Assembly (NCBI GenBank): GCA_005281725.1
Contig: SSBO01000003.1
Location: 2,779,824 to 2,843,823, forward strand
Length of the DNA stretch: 64,000 nucleotides
Reading direction: 5' to 3'
From: Wuchereria bancrofti
Taxonomy: Eukaryota; Nematoda; Chromadorea; Rhabditida; Onchocercidae
A program made the translations under genes and the position numbers. This document shows positions 25,467-37,500 of the stretch, piece after piece (the stretch's first letter is position 1; the number at the start of each line of letters is the position of its first letter). A model generated the notes under the pieces. The model did not search any database. It saw nothing but the letters and a program-made list of their open reading frames with translations, and was not told the origin of the DNA.

Positions 25467-28400
25467 CACACGGAGTCCATTCGTACTCATAACCAATTAA
25501 ATTCAAAAATTTCAGCTATTATGAAGAAATTTGGAATTTATTAAAATTTCAAATGCAAAAACTTGTCTGTTTTACTAAATCAGTAACGAAGAATTTTCTT
25601 GAATTAATGAAAGCAAAAGAGAGAATTACATATTATCAATAAATGTTAAACATTATCGAGAAACTTCAATTTCACTGATAAAATTTTCATCAGCATTTGA
25701 GAATGATAAGGGTGGTATCATTGCTGATAAACAATGAACATTGATAAGGACATGTAATAATGTAGTTTGTGGTATCTACTAAATGGTTTATTTATTTTTT
25801 TTCGGTCTTTCTTTTATTTAAAAAAAGAATTTCACACTTAAATTAATAATGCAATATTTTGATGACGCCCCATCAACATAAATAAAATTAATTTTGCGAT
25901 TGGAATTAAATTTTTTTGCTGTTGAAAGTATTTCAGACTGTAAAAATGATGCATCAATTAATCAACCAATCAGTCAATGGCTATTGTGAATAAAATTAAC
26001 TGATCAAGTTTTAATTAGCCTAAAGAAAAATTTTTTATAAATAATTCGGAAATGTATTTAAATTATTTGCACTGAAGAGATAACCACTTAAAAATTGGTT
26101 TAACGTTGACCCAAGCTTATAACCTTACATTTCTCACATGACTTTACTATTTTCTAGTTTTACCAATTTCTTTTTTTTGCTTTCTTTCAACATTTTCATC
26201 AAGTCATCGTCGTTTTGCTTGAGATCAAATTGTAAACAATGAAAAGAGAACGGAAGCAGAGCAGTGAAAGTAAAAGTTCCTGATGAATTTACCAAGTAAA
26301 TCAAGAATCTCAGTCTTTTCAGAAAATTCTAATAGAAGTAATTAACTATTGTGAATTAAATTTGCATCCAACAAGTGAAACAACAAATTGTAGTTCAGCA
26401 AAGGCAAAAGTGTTGAATTAGAAACATTGTAAATTTAATTTACTTTTGTTGCTTTTCACTCCTACAATTTATTTTTTTGAGCTTGTTTTTTGAAGAAATG
26501 TCGTAAGAAAGAAAAATATTCTCACTTAGCTTATTGATAAATGTAAAACCAATAAAAGATAACATTTATCACTGCTTCTTTTTCCTGATAATCCAACTGA
26601 TAACCGTTTGATAACGTGCAACTTCTTACTTTGCAATAATTTAACAAAAGAAAAAATTCAATGGCAATAGCGCAGTTATTCTGCTCTGAATTCAATTTTT
26701 TTCAGCATTTAATTGAAGTAAAGAAAACAAAAAATAGATTGAATTGATGAAAAGTATAACTTCGAGAAACTTTTAGCATTTGTTGTCGGAGTTTGTTTGA
26801 AGTGTGTTTGAAATGTAAAGTCTAAAATGTGAAGTCTGAATTTCAAATTCATGTCTAAATTTTTGCTGCAAAAGAGATTTCTTAATTTCGATAGACTTTC
26901 TCAAATTTTTCCTCTCAATTTTTCGAATATTTCATGAAATTTATCAATTTCTTTAAGTTTTTTTTTTATTTTTACTTTCTATTTTTTTCACTTTTTTTTC
27001 ACGGTCTTTTCTTTCTGAAAAGGTCCATATTTTATGAAATAGAATGGAAATTAATTACAATAGACAAATTAATACATACATGTATATTTTACAAAATGCA
27101 AATAAAACTAAAATACAAATCAATTGCCTTAAATCTCAAAATGTTAATCTTTTAGTTCACTTTATTTATTAATCTGTCATCTAATTAAATTTTCCTTTAA
27201 CTCTTTTTTTGGATTGTTTCATTTTTTTAACCCTATTTTGCAATAGAATGTTGAGATAAGAAATAAATCCAATTGTATTTTTTAAAGACAATAGAATATT
27301 TGATAAATTTCAAAATCTAAATTATTTGCAAAATTATCAAAATTGTTGATAAAAAAATTTGATTGTTCAAAATTCTTTTCTATTCATTAAAACTATTCTT
27401 TTTGAATTATTTGATAAAAGAAAAATATAGAAATTATTGATTAATTGCGTTAGTTTCGCATATATTTCAACTTTAATCGCATTAGTATTTATTGTTATAT
27501 CGTACTATTATTTAATGATGAGCGATGACAAAATAAGTTCAATAATAACATTTGAGCAGTAGTACAATTTGTAAACATAAGCAAGCACTAAGTGTCGTCT
27601 CTGTTATGCAAATTTGAGAAGTAAACTACAATTATAGCATTTGATCGAATAACATATGAAGAAGGGTTTAATGTTTAAACAATGATATAAGCCTATCGGT
27701 GATTGAAGGAATATCTTTAGGGAATGTAATGATATTGCATCTTCTATTTATCATTGTTCTTTCTTTCTTTTTCGTTTAAATCAATCAAGGCCATTGAAAA
27801 TGTAAAACCTTCTGTAAATGTCATATCGCTGTATCGTATTTAGGTATGAAATAACGATGACATATGTGAAAGTTAAAGATATTAGTAAATTAATGATAGA
27901 TAAAATTGTTATTTGTATTTTGAGAAAATAAAATTTTAATTGTTAATTATCGGTGTTTGAGAGTAGAATGAAAGCTTAAAATATGAGGTTGAATAAGAAA
28001 GTTAGCTAAATAGGATAGGGTAGATAGTTAATTAATCTAAGGAATAGACAGGATATATGATTAATTAATTTAAAGAGTTGATAATATGCGTGATAAAAGT
28101 ATTGAAATAAAGTATAAAAAACTAAATTCGACGTTTATTTAGAATACTTAATATATTTTGAATATTGAAATGTGATATAGCAGGATGATATTTGAATAAT
28201 ATAGTAAATTTAAAATTAATTTCCTAGTTGAAAATTGATGTTACATCCCAAATTTTATATTTAAATCGTTGTGGATTCAGAAACTTTTCATATTTCCATT
28301 TTTCCCTTTTCATTTCTATTTCCTCTTTTTTTTTTTTTTTTGAGGAAAAGAGGAAGGAAACTAACACATTTCAAGCGGTATATTTCATGTTTAAAGAAAC

Positions 28401-28470
28401 AATCCTTCGTCAATGACCTTGTCTACATCGTTTGATATAAAGTAGTATTAGCATTTTTATTTTGACCTTC

Positions 28471-28513
28471 ATAATAATAATAATAATTAATAATAATAAT
28501 GATAATAATAATG
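28471..28513. repeat. AAT trinucleotide repeat
   Basis: ATA/AAT triplets, about 14 units, with one interruption. Confidence 0.85.
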
Positions 28514-29448
28514 GTGCTGATGTTGTTGGGGTTAATTGTTCATGTGTATTGGACCAGGTCAAGTGGTCATTTTCTCTATGGGTGGTATTTTTGTTGGAAT
28601 ATTTTAGAGTGATAATGATTATATGGGAAAATTCCGTTATATCTTCACACTTCTCATTTCATTTTTTTCTTTTTAGTGTAAAACTTTTTTCTTTCATTTT
28701 TTTATTTAATTATTTGTGGTTATTTTTAAAAAATTTAAATCTAATATTCTATTACTCAATTATCACTCTTTCAATGCGTACGTTTGTTATTCTGAAAAGC
28801 GTTGGATAATTTCGAACAAGTAGCATAAGTGAGGAGCTTAAATACTATTTCATAATTCCATTTCACAACTTTAAAAATCATTCTTGAATTTAATCCCATT
28901 TATCATTTCTTAATCCTTTCTTCTTCATCTTATCATTTTTCTTGAAAACTGAAAAACATATCGTGAAAATCACCATTGTTATTTTCATATTAAGTGTTTG
29001 CTATCTATAGTTTAACTTTTCATTATAACTATTTTTCCAAAAAAAAAATTTGTTTTTTTAACTTTAAAACTTTAATAAGCGCAAAATTTTAATTGGAAAA
29101 ATTAAATTCTGTTCTTCTTCAAATTTTCTATAAGTTTTAAAGAAAAGTTATTCTGCAAATGAAAAAGGGAGAATTTTCTCGAAGATTTGATCAGAATTTT
29201 ATATAAAAGAATTCGTTTTTTTTCTTCTTCCTTACCTATTCGTACTGTAAAAAATTTTAATAAAAATAAAGAAAAATGAAATATGAAGAAATTGAATGAT
29301 CTGTTCATTCTTCCGGAAAATGTCCTAAAATGAGCAGTGCAAAAATGATTTATTCATTGATAATTGAGTTAATTTGACAATTTCTATGTATGATCGTTTA
29401 GGTGGAAATTTTAAATTTAAGATTCTTTGATTTTTTTTCTTTTTTTTT

Positions 29449-29489
29449 GTTTAAAATTCAGCAATTTGCAAAATTGCTGAATTTTAAAC
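29449..29489. repeat. Perfect 19-bp inverted repeat with 3-bp spacer
   Basis: The left arm begins GTTTAAAATTCAGC and the right arm is its exact reverse complement, ending in GTTTAAAATTCAGC on the other strand. The spacer is GCA. It would extrude as a long hairpin. It sits in gene-poor DNA directly after a poly-T tract. It could be a relic of a foldback element or a transcribed hairpin; the sequence does not decide. Confidence 0.8.
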
Positions 29490-30850
29490 AACGTTAATTT
29501 AGAGCAACGTCTATTCGATGAAATATCGCATTAGTTACGAAAAAGATATTTGAAATTTTAATAATGATCTAAAATATTCCGATTAAAACTCTCTCTCCCT
29601 CTCTCTTCCACTATTCCCATTTCTCTTCTTTTTTTTTTCCTCAATATTTTACATTCATCATTTTCTCATTAATTTATACATCAATGCAATAATGCACCCA
29701 CCCCGGATATCGAGATTGTAACTTATGCGAATATTTCTTATAAATAATCACTGTAACCGAAATTTGCATTTGATTGCTGCTATATGAGAAAGTTATTTCT
29801 AACAGTTATCGATTTTACTGCAAATTTATTAATTATTATTTTAAATTTTAATTTCATAATTTCTTTCATTTATAATTTTCTATTAGAAATTATAATTTTA
29901 TAAGTTATAAACTACGATAAGTTATAATTTTTAATAATTAGAAGTGGAAGTAATTTCTTTGCTCTCAATTTTTTATAGCCAGCTTATTTCTTTTAGCTAA
30001 TTAAACTTTCATTACCGTTACCGATTATAATCATTCCACAAACATTTCAACTGATTCATTTTGGCTTATGTTTAACCGAAAGTCTAAGTAAGTAATTCAA
30101 TTAATTTGAATAGTTTATTTGATTGCTAATTATGTAATTAATTTGTATTTAATACAACTGATTTAGACCTACTTTTACATAAATTTCATTGTTATTTGCA
30201 ATTATTTTAATCTTTGTTACTTTATACCAAAAATAAAAACAAAAATAGGCTCAAATTTTCTATTTTTTATTATAGTTTCAAATTTCATCTAATCTATTTA
30301 AAACATATCAAATTAATGGTCGGAAAAGAAAACAAAGAGAAAAAAGTTTAAAGAAATATTTAGAAAGCTATAAATTATTAAAAATCTCGAGAAAGGATTA
30401 AAATACGATGTGTTATAATATTTGTTTCTGCTAAAGTGCAGGTTTCTTGAAAGGTACTATTTCTTTTTATCACTATCAATCATTCTTGATAAGTGAGACA
30501 AGTTAGATAGAATCGAAACTAAGGGCAAAATAAGAATTAATAATGAGTTTTTAGTTATTTAATTTCTTTCTTTTACTTATTTCTGCTATTTTTCAACTGC
30601 TCATTCCATTAATTCATTATTTTAATTATTTTTTTTGCTGCTTATTTATATTATTTATCTATTTTTTCTTTTATTTTTCATTTATATCCTGTTTATTTGT
30701 CTATTTTTGTGTGCTTCAATCTTATCCATTGATTTTTTAATTAATTAATTTATTTATTTGCTAATTATATTTGTTTATTTATTCTTTGCTTATTTTCCAT
30801 TTATTCTCTCCATTCATTCATTTGACGAAACATTTTGTCTATGATTTACA

Positions 30851-30961
30851 GATCGATCCTACAAGTGAAATATTATCAATGCACTGGTATAGCAATTATG
30901 CAATTTTATTACGAAAATTTTATCAATGGCTTAACATATTGATTGATATTAGTGATTGCTG
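30851..30961 (+). other. Possible unplaced exon upstream of the RhoGAP gene
   Basis: A good acceptor (gatttacag) is followed by an open frame reading IDPTSEILSMHWYSNYAILL and onward to a TGA at 30959-30961. A GTGATT site near the end would leave phase 1, which is the phase needed by the exon at 34493. The donor is weak and the peptide does not resemble the N termini of HMHA1-family proteins that I know, so chance is likely. Confidence 0.15.
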
Positions 30962-33900
30962 AATTTTTAAAAATCTGAAATATCTCTCAAATCAACGACT
31001 CTCAAACTTCATTATTTTTAATTGTATCAAGATGTTTCAACAATATAACTAAATTAGTGTGCAAAATTATTTCTCATTTATATTCTCATTTCCGGTTAAT
31101 CGTTATCACTTTTACGTTTTAGGCATATTTTAATTATTTGATAAATAGACACAGTGAGTAATTATTGTGATATTATGATAAACAGGTTTTGAACATTTTC
31201 TAAAGACATTTTATATTTGAAACGATCAAATCTATTAATAATTGCTATGATTTATTTCATCAACTTTATTATTCCAATATTGGAAGAGAAGAATCATTTC
31301 ATATTTATTTCATCTGATGCCATTTGATAGTAATAAACTGAATAAGCAGGCCCTGCTGCTATCAATTCTTAAAAGTAATAGTAGCCTCCTCGCATACATA
31401 TGTCAGTCTGTCCACAACTTTTGCTTTATAAACTGTCTATCTGCTAGTAAATTTACAATGGACAGCTGTTGTGAAAATTTCAATTCCACTTCCATCTTTT
31501 AATTAAATTCTTTCGCCTAATTTTAATATTTTCATTTCCATTAATTGCAAGTTTCTTAATTTCAAAAATTGAATTTAACATTTAGGCAATTATTTCTTAC
31601 TAAATGTCTTCATCTTGTTTCGTATCACCGACAAAAAGAGATAGACAGAGAGAGGGAGGCAAATAGGGAGAAAGAAAGAGACAAAGAGGAGAAAAGATTA
31701 AAATAATTAAGTAAAATAAACTATTAAGAAATTTAAAACTATGAATGAATTCCGGAAAGTATTACTATCTCTATTCATTTAATCCTGTACCTGTTCTGAT
31801 ATATGGCCAATTTCCACATCTGATACTTCTCATTGCCTTAAAAATTATCTATTGGTTAAAAACATATATATTTGATATTTTACAATGTAATGCCAGAAAT
31901 CAGAAATCTAAAAAAAAAAAAGATTCAGTTAATTAATGGAAAAAACAAACAAACAAAGCAAATCTAATATGATGTAAAACTCAATAAAAGCAAGTAAAAT
32001 AGTAATGACTAATAATTAAATTATTGACAACTAATAAATAAATTTGAATAAAATTGATAAGTTTTACCCAAAAAAATTAATAACAAAAAAAAAAGGCATT
32101 TCTAATCTTTTGCTATGATTCCTTTACTTAAATGCTTCGAATTTCCATCATTTTAGCTGATTAAACGTCATAATTAAGTAAACCCACCCCAAAAAAAAAA
32201 TAATAATAAAGTAAAACAAAAAAAAAAAATTGGCATTTTAAGAAACGATGACGTAGTCATTTTAGAAAATTACCGTTTTGTATCGTTTAACTCTTTGCCT
32301 TACTTTTAATTGTATATTACTTTTGAAAAGAAAAAAAAACCAGTCATCGACGTCATTCATTTTTCTATTTCCGTTTTTTGCTGTATTGTTTACACTCATA
32401 CTTCTATCTTTTACAATCATTATTGCTATTATTACTAATTATTAATAATTAATTATTATTATTGCTTCCATACCTACTCTTCGGTTATTGTTATTATCAT
32501 TATTACTATCATTTTATCATGATTATCTTTATATTTATTCGTCATTTTTATCATAAACACACACACTCGGACACAAGCGATTACTCACAAACACTTTCTA
32601 CTATTACTAATTATTATTAGTAATGTCTATCGACTACTATCAATGTTGTTACTACTATTCTACTATCATAACTATTCATTAACTCTATTTATAATTATAA
32701 TAAATTTCCAAGTTTTCACAATTATCATTAAATTTAGATAGTTTATAACCACTATATTTTTCAGTATGAAATACTGTAAGTCGAATTTCTTTCCTATTTC
32801 AACACTGATAATAATGATAGCAATGGCTTAGCAATGATCACGTAATAAACTTACGTTTCATATCAATAGCAGTAATTGAAAAAAGAAAAAAATTGTTGAA
32901 AATATTTGTAGTAATTTACTGCTAAAAATTTTACAATCACATTTCTTTCATATGACGTTTACGTTACACTAACAGTTAACCTATCATAGTTCTACGTGAT
33001 CGTTTATGCGTAAATGAAAGAAATATTAGCAATTCTTAGTGAAATTTGGGTTTAATTTGGAAATTTGGGGTTTTTTTTTTTTAAGTTTCTTATCACAAAA
33101 ATGACAAATAACTTTTTTTTTTCATCATCCTACTTACCTCTTTTTCTTTATTTTTTCCTCTTCCAATGACATTAACCTAATTTTTGATACTTTAATAGTA
33201 ATTCTTAAATAAATTTCATAAATGATATCTTATCATAGCAATATCAAATAGCTACTAAATGATTAGCACCATCTCATTTTTCATAACCTTTTATAGCTCC
33301 AATACCGTTAATGCTTTCATTTCAGATAAATTGATAATCTTGCTATTTTTTTCGAAAATTTATTAGTTTACATTACCATCACAAAGATTTATCACTTATG
33401 CACATATGAAATTATCAATAAATTTCATTTTTTTTTTTGTTCCTCTAGTTTTATCTCTTATTTTGAGCTTATCAAATGTTGCAAATTTAAAGAAATTGCC
33501 AAATTAATTAATTTACTTATTTGATTTGCTTGTGTTGCAATCAAATTTACTACTACTTTCAGCTAGAATAAATTCTAGCTAAAAGGAAAAAAGAAATGAA
33601 TAGTAAAATGCTTTAGTGTATATTTTTAATTTACAAATGTTAGACACTTTTTGATGAGACAAAGCAAAAAATTAGATATTATTTTACTCCAAACAACAAC
33701 CTAATAATTAGTTTGATGTTTAGCAGGAAAATTTTTATTGAAATTTTGAACTGAATTGTAGAAAGAAAAATTAATGCAAATAAGCTTTTTAACAACCAAT
33801 AATTGAACCAATATTCGTTAAAATAAATAATTAAAAAAAAAAGAATAGCAAAAACATAATATCTAGTATGTTTGCTTATCATTATCAAAAGATTTGATAA

Positions 33901-34492
33901 TGATAAGGCAGTCATAATTTCTTCTTGTTTTACTGTTAACAAAATTTCTTATCGGTCAAAACGTTCTAATTACTACTATCCATAACAACCTAGTTTGTAA
34001 TTTATGAATTAACTTATTAAATACTTTCAAAATTTCGCCATTTTTTCATTTGAAATAAAATTAACATTTTCATCTATCATAATTGATTCATTAGTCAAAT
34101 ATATCAAATTCTGATTTTAATTCTAAGTTAGCAAGTAAACACTATGAGAGAGTTATTTTTTTAAACAAAAACAAATTTATTTAAATTTAATTTTTGCTTC
34201 AAAATGTAAAATAACTTGAATGTCAAGTTAAAATGATAATCTTTCATTTAGAACTCATTAAATAATAGAAAAAGTTGAGGAATTGAAAAGTTTCCTTTTT
34301 TTTTTTTCACTTGTTCTAATATCCTATTTTTGAATGTAATTAGTTCATATTAATGAGCAAAAAAAGAAAAAATGTTCTCAATTTTAAAATTTACAGGTTA
34401 TTTCATGTATTTTGCATGTTTAATGAATGGTGCATAATTTGTCATTGAAATTATCCAATAACAAAAAATAAATTATTTTACTTAAATTGCAG

Positions 34493-34548
34493 GACGATTC
34501 AGTCAAAGGAAGTCTCGTACTCGCGGGACAATCACTCGTGGCAACACG
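34493..34548 (+). other. Open, GC-rich lead-in of the first recognised RhoGAP-gene exon
   Basis: After a good acceptor (aaattgcag) this 56-nt stretch is about half G+C in a region that is otherwise about three-quarters A+T. It stays open in the frame of the downstream ATG (RFSQRKSRTRGTITRGNT). Either an upstream coding exon ending in phase 1 is missing from my model, or this is a leader exposed by spliced-leader trans-splicing. The composition favours coding. Confidence 0.5.
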
Positions 34549-37500
34549 ATGTCATCCAGTTCATTATCATCTAAACATGATTTTTCCTACACCGATAATG
34601 ATTACGATTATTTTGTTAGTTTGTTTACTTTATACAGCCAATCAATCAAATTACATGATTTTGTTAAATATTTTAAATTTTGTCATTACAGTTTAGTTTT
34701 TGTTATATTTCATCACTTATCATTCATTTGCATGAAAATGAAAGGAATGAAATATATAATTATTAGTTCAAAAATAAATATTATAAAAAAAAAACATTAA
34801 ATAACCATTTCAACCACATTATAATATTAATTTTGAGTTTGAATTTTGGGTTTTAATGTCGTAAATAATTGATTTTGATCAAAAATATTTGTTCTTTTTT
34901 GTCGTTATCCTACCTCATTTTCAAATATTTCAAACAATTTCAAACAATTTCAAATATATGTTTGTCTTTTTTCATCTTTTTTCTAATTTAGCCAATTTAT
35001 CTTTTCTTACCAAAAAATTTCAAATATAATTTTATCAGGCAGAAATAATTTTATCATTTCAGTTAACTGATGCACTGGTAAATGATATTGAACAATTTGC
35101 AAATCATGCAGAACGATTGCGTCAATCGCTTAATCCTTCCATAAATGCAAACGGTTTATTTATTTGTTTTGTATATAAAAATATTAGTTAGAATTCAAGA
35201 ACAAAGGATTATAATTAAGTTTATCAAATCAAAGACAATAATTAATATAAAAAGATTACAAATTAATATGAAATTGTTTCCATATAATTAATTCCTAAAG
35301 AATGATATAACGAATTTCAATTTTATGTATTACATTAATTATCCATCTATGACTTATTAACACTTTTTGAATTTGAACTTTAGATATGAATTTTGTAAAT
35401 AATTGATCTTGATCAAATGATAGCAGTTGTAAGTATTTCCCAAGTGATCATAGATTTGAGAATAACTTTATTGCTATTGACGTTATTACGTATCACTTCA
35501 CGTATCTCTTCAACAACTATATCACGTAATTCAATCATTTCTTAAATTGTAGGATAATTTGAAGTAATAAATAATTTTTTAATAGATGGTAAATCAATGT
35601 GTGTATCGGTACATTCAGCACTTTCAATGGTATCACAAACGGTGCGTGATTTATTAGTCCGTTATCCAGCCTTCAAAACAACTCATGTTTTACTACCTGC
35701 TAGTCAACTAATTCACAGTGTTAAAGGTTAGAAAAAAAAACATGTTTGTTATTTTATTTCAAATTTAAAACTGATAATTAATTCACAAGAATATTTTAAA
35801 AAATTATAATTTCTATTTCTTTTAGTCATTTGATATATCACAAGCAATAATACAGTAATAGACGTATTTAAAATTTTTAATTTCAAATAATAAACGAATA
35901 GATAATAAACAGATACTTCAATAATCGAATTTGATAAAAAAGGAAAGAATCAATTTTTTACACTCAAAAAATTCACATTTTACGTGAAACAGTCTATTTA
36001 AGAAATACATAATGGAATAATTAATTGAAGGCTTCAAAAATGTCCAACAAATAGACTTATCCATGCACATAAATAAACAGTGATTTTTCTAGAATTAAAT
36101 TTTGATAATTCAAATGTTGACGCATCTCGAACGCTTTCATGTTTGGAAAAACTTGAAGCAGCTGTTGGTAATACTCTCAAACAATCCATGTTAGTCTCAT
36201 CCTCTCTTACTGTAATTAATTCACTTCTACTAATTTATCAGTAAAAAAAATATAAGTATATATCTCACGCAAAGCGTTGCTGACGTCTTTTTAATTTACA
36301 GGAGACCGCGAACGACAAAATATACCACCGCTACGTTAGGTCACAAAAGTAAACATGTTCGTTGTTTTCTTTTTTTTTTGCATTTATTATTTGTTGCTTT
36401 TTCATTGAACCTAATTAATAAATATATGATATATATTGATAGATCAACTAAAATTTAATGGTTAAGCCTTTTGGATAGGACTTAATTACATAACATTTTT
36501 TTCAAAAAAAAAGTAAATATATAATATAAAAAAAAATATATATAATAGTATATATGTATATAATATAAATATATATTTCTAAAAAATGTTAGCATAATTT
36601 ATTTTACAACAAATTTTCATCCTCTAATTTTCAACTTTCTTATTTTTCATTTCTTTTTTCTCTTCTGAAAAGAAAATTTGATTAAATTGATAAAACTTTT
36701 CGCGTGATTGCAATCATTTTTTATAGTGATGTTTGCGCCATAATTAGATAAGTTTGCTTGCAATCAGTAACACTTATAATTTTAACTTTTGATATTCTAA
36801 ATTGCTGTAGAAATGATTTATGACATTTTAATTTTTGAACTTTTGGTTTTATTCAAAACATAAAATGATGCATAGAACATAGAACTTATTGCATTAAATT
36901 ACTTATTATGCCTTGATGATTCGAATCAATCAGTGTTTTTTCCTTTGGATTAATTTTTTTTCTTATATTCAAAAATGTGATTTAATTTAAATGGAATTAT
37001 AGTTTTTAGACCAAAGTTTATCTCATAGTTTTTATACTCTTCCATAATTTCGAATTTATTTAATTTTTTCTTTAAATTGAAGTTTGAAATCAAATTTTAA
37101 AATGTGACAGCAAATCTATTCGTTAATCTAATTAATTAAGCCAAATTTTATAAGTGATTGTACAAAATATGATATGTAATGAATTGTCATTAGATGGTCG
37201 AGAAATTGATATAGTTATCCAAAAAAATAAAATGAAAGATCATAGGGAAAGTTTTTAAATAACATCCAAAAAAAATTTCTTGTTGAATTATTTGGTTCTG
37301 AAAAAAGTGAATTTGGAGAATTTTTTTTATTGAAATCAAATTCTCAATCAAAAAAATTAATTGAAGGATATAATTTTATTCAGTTTTTGAAAAAAAAAAA
37401 AAAAATGAGAAGTGAAACTGTAACATTTCCAGTTTTACTCTTCCGAATATTATTACAAAATTAAGGAAAGAAGGAATTTGAAAAGTGAAAAGATTGAATT

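Larger units (their letters stand above)
25480..34492. other. Gene-poor AT-rich DNA, right part, upstream of the RhoGAP gene
   Basis: About 9 kb. Upstream exons and the promoter of the RhoGAP gene may lie here. The only exon-like stretch on the plus strand begins after a TTTACAG acceptor at 30850 and is open for about 37 codons, but its only in-phase donor is poor. On the minus strand an ATG-led 35-nt stretch at 33138-33172 ends at a good donor (GAG/GTAAGT) but is low-complexity (MSLEEEKIKKK). I call neither a gene. Short A-rich and T-rich tracts fill the rest. Confidence 0.4.

Noticed and set aside
31317..31502. 61-codon frame with mixed composition (LNKQALLLSILKSNSSLLAY)
   Set aside because: Composition is slightly better than its neighbours, but no acceptor or donor in phase with any gene here and no family resemblance.
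33138..33172. Minus-strand ATG exon MSLEEEKIKKK with a GTAAGT donor
   Set aside because: Low-complexity purine-rich stretch with no second exon found; chance cannot be excluded.
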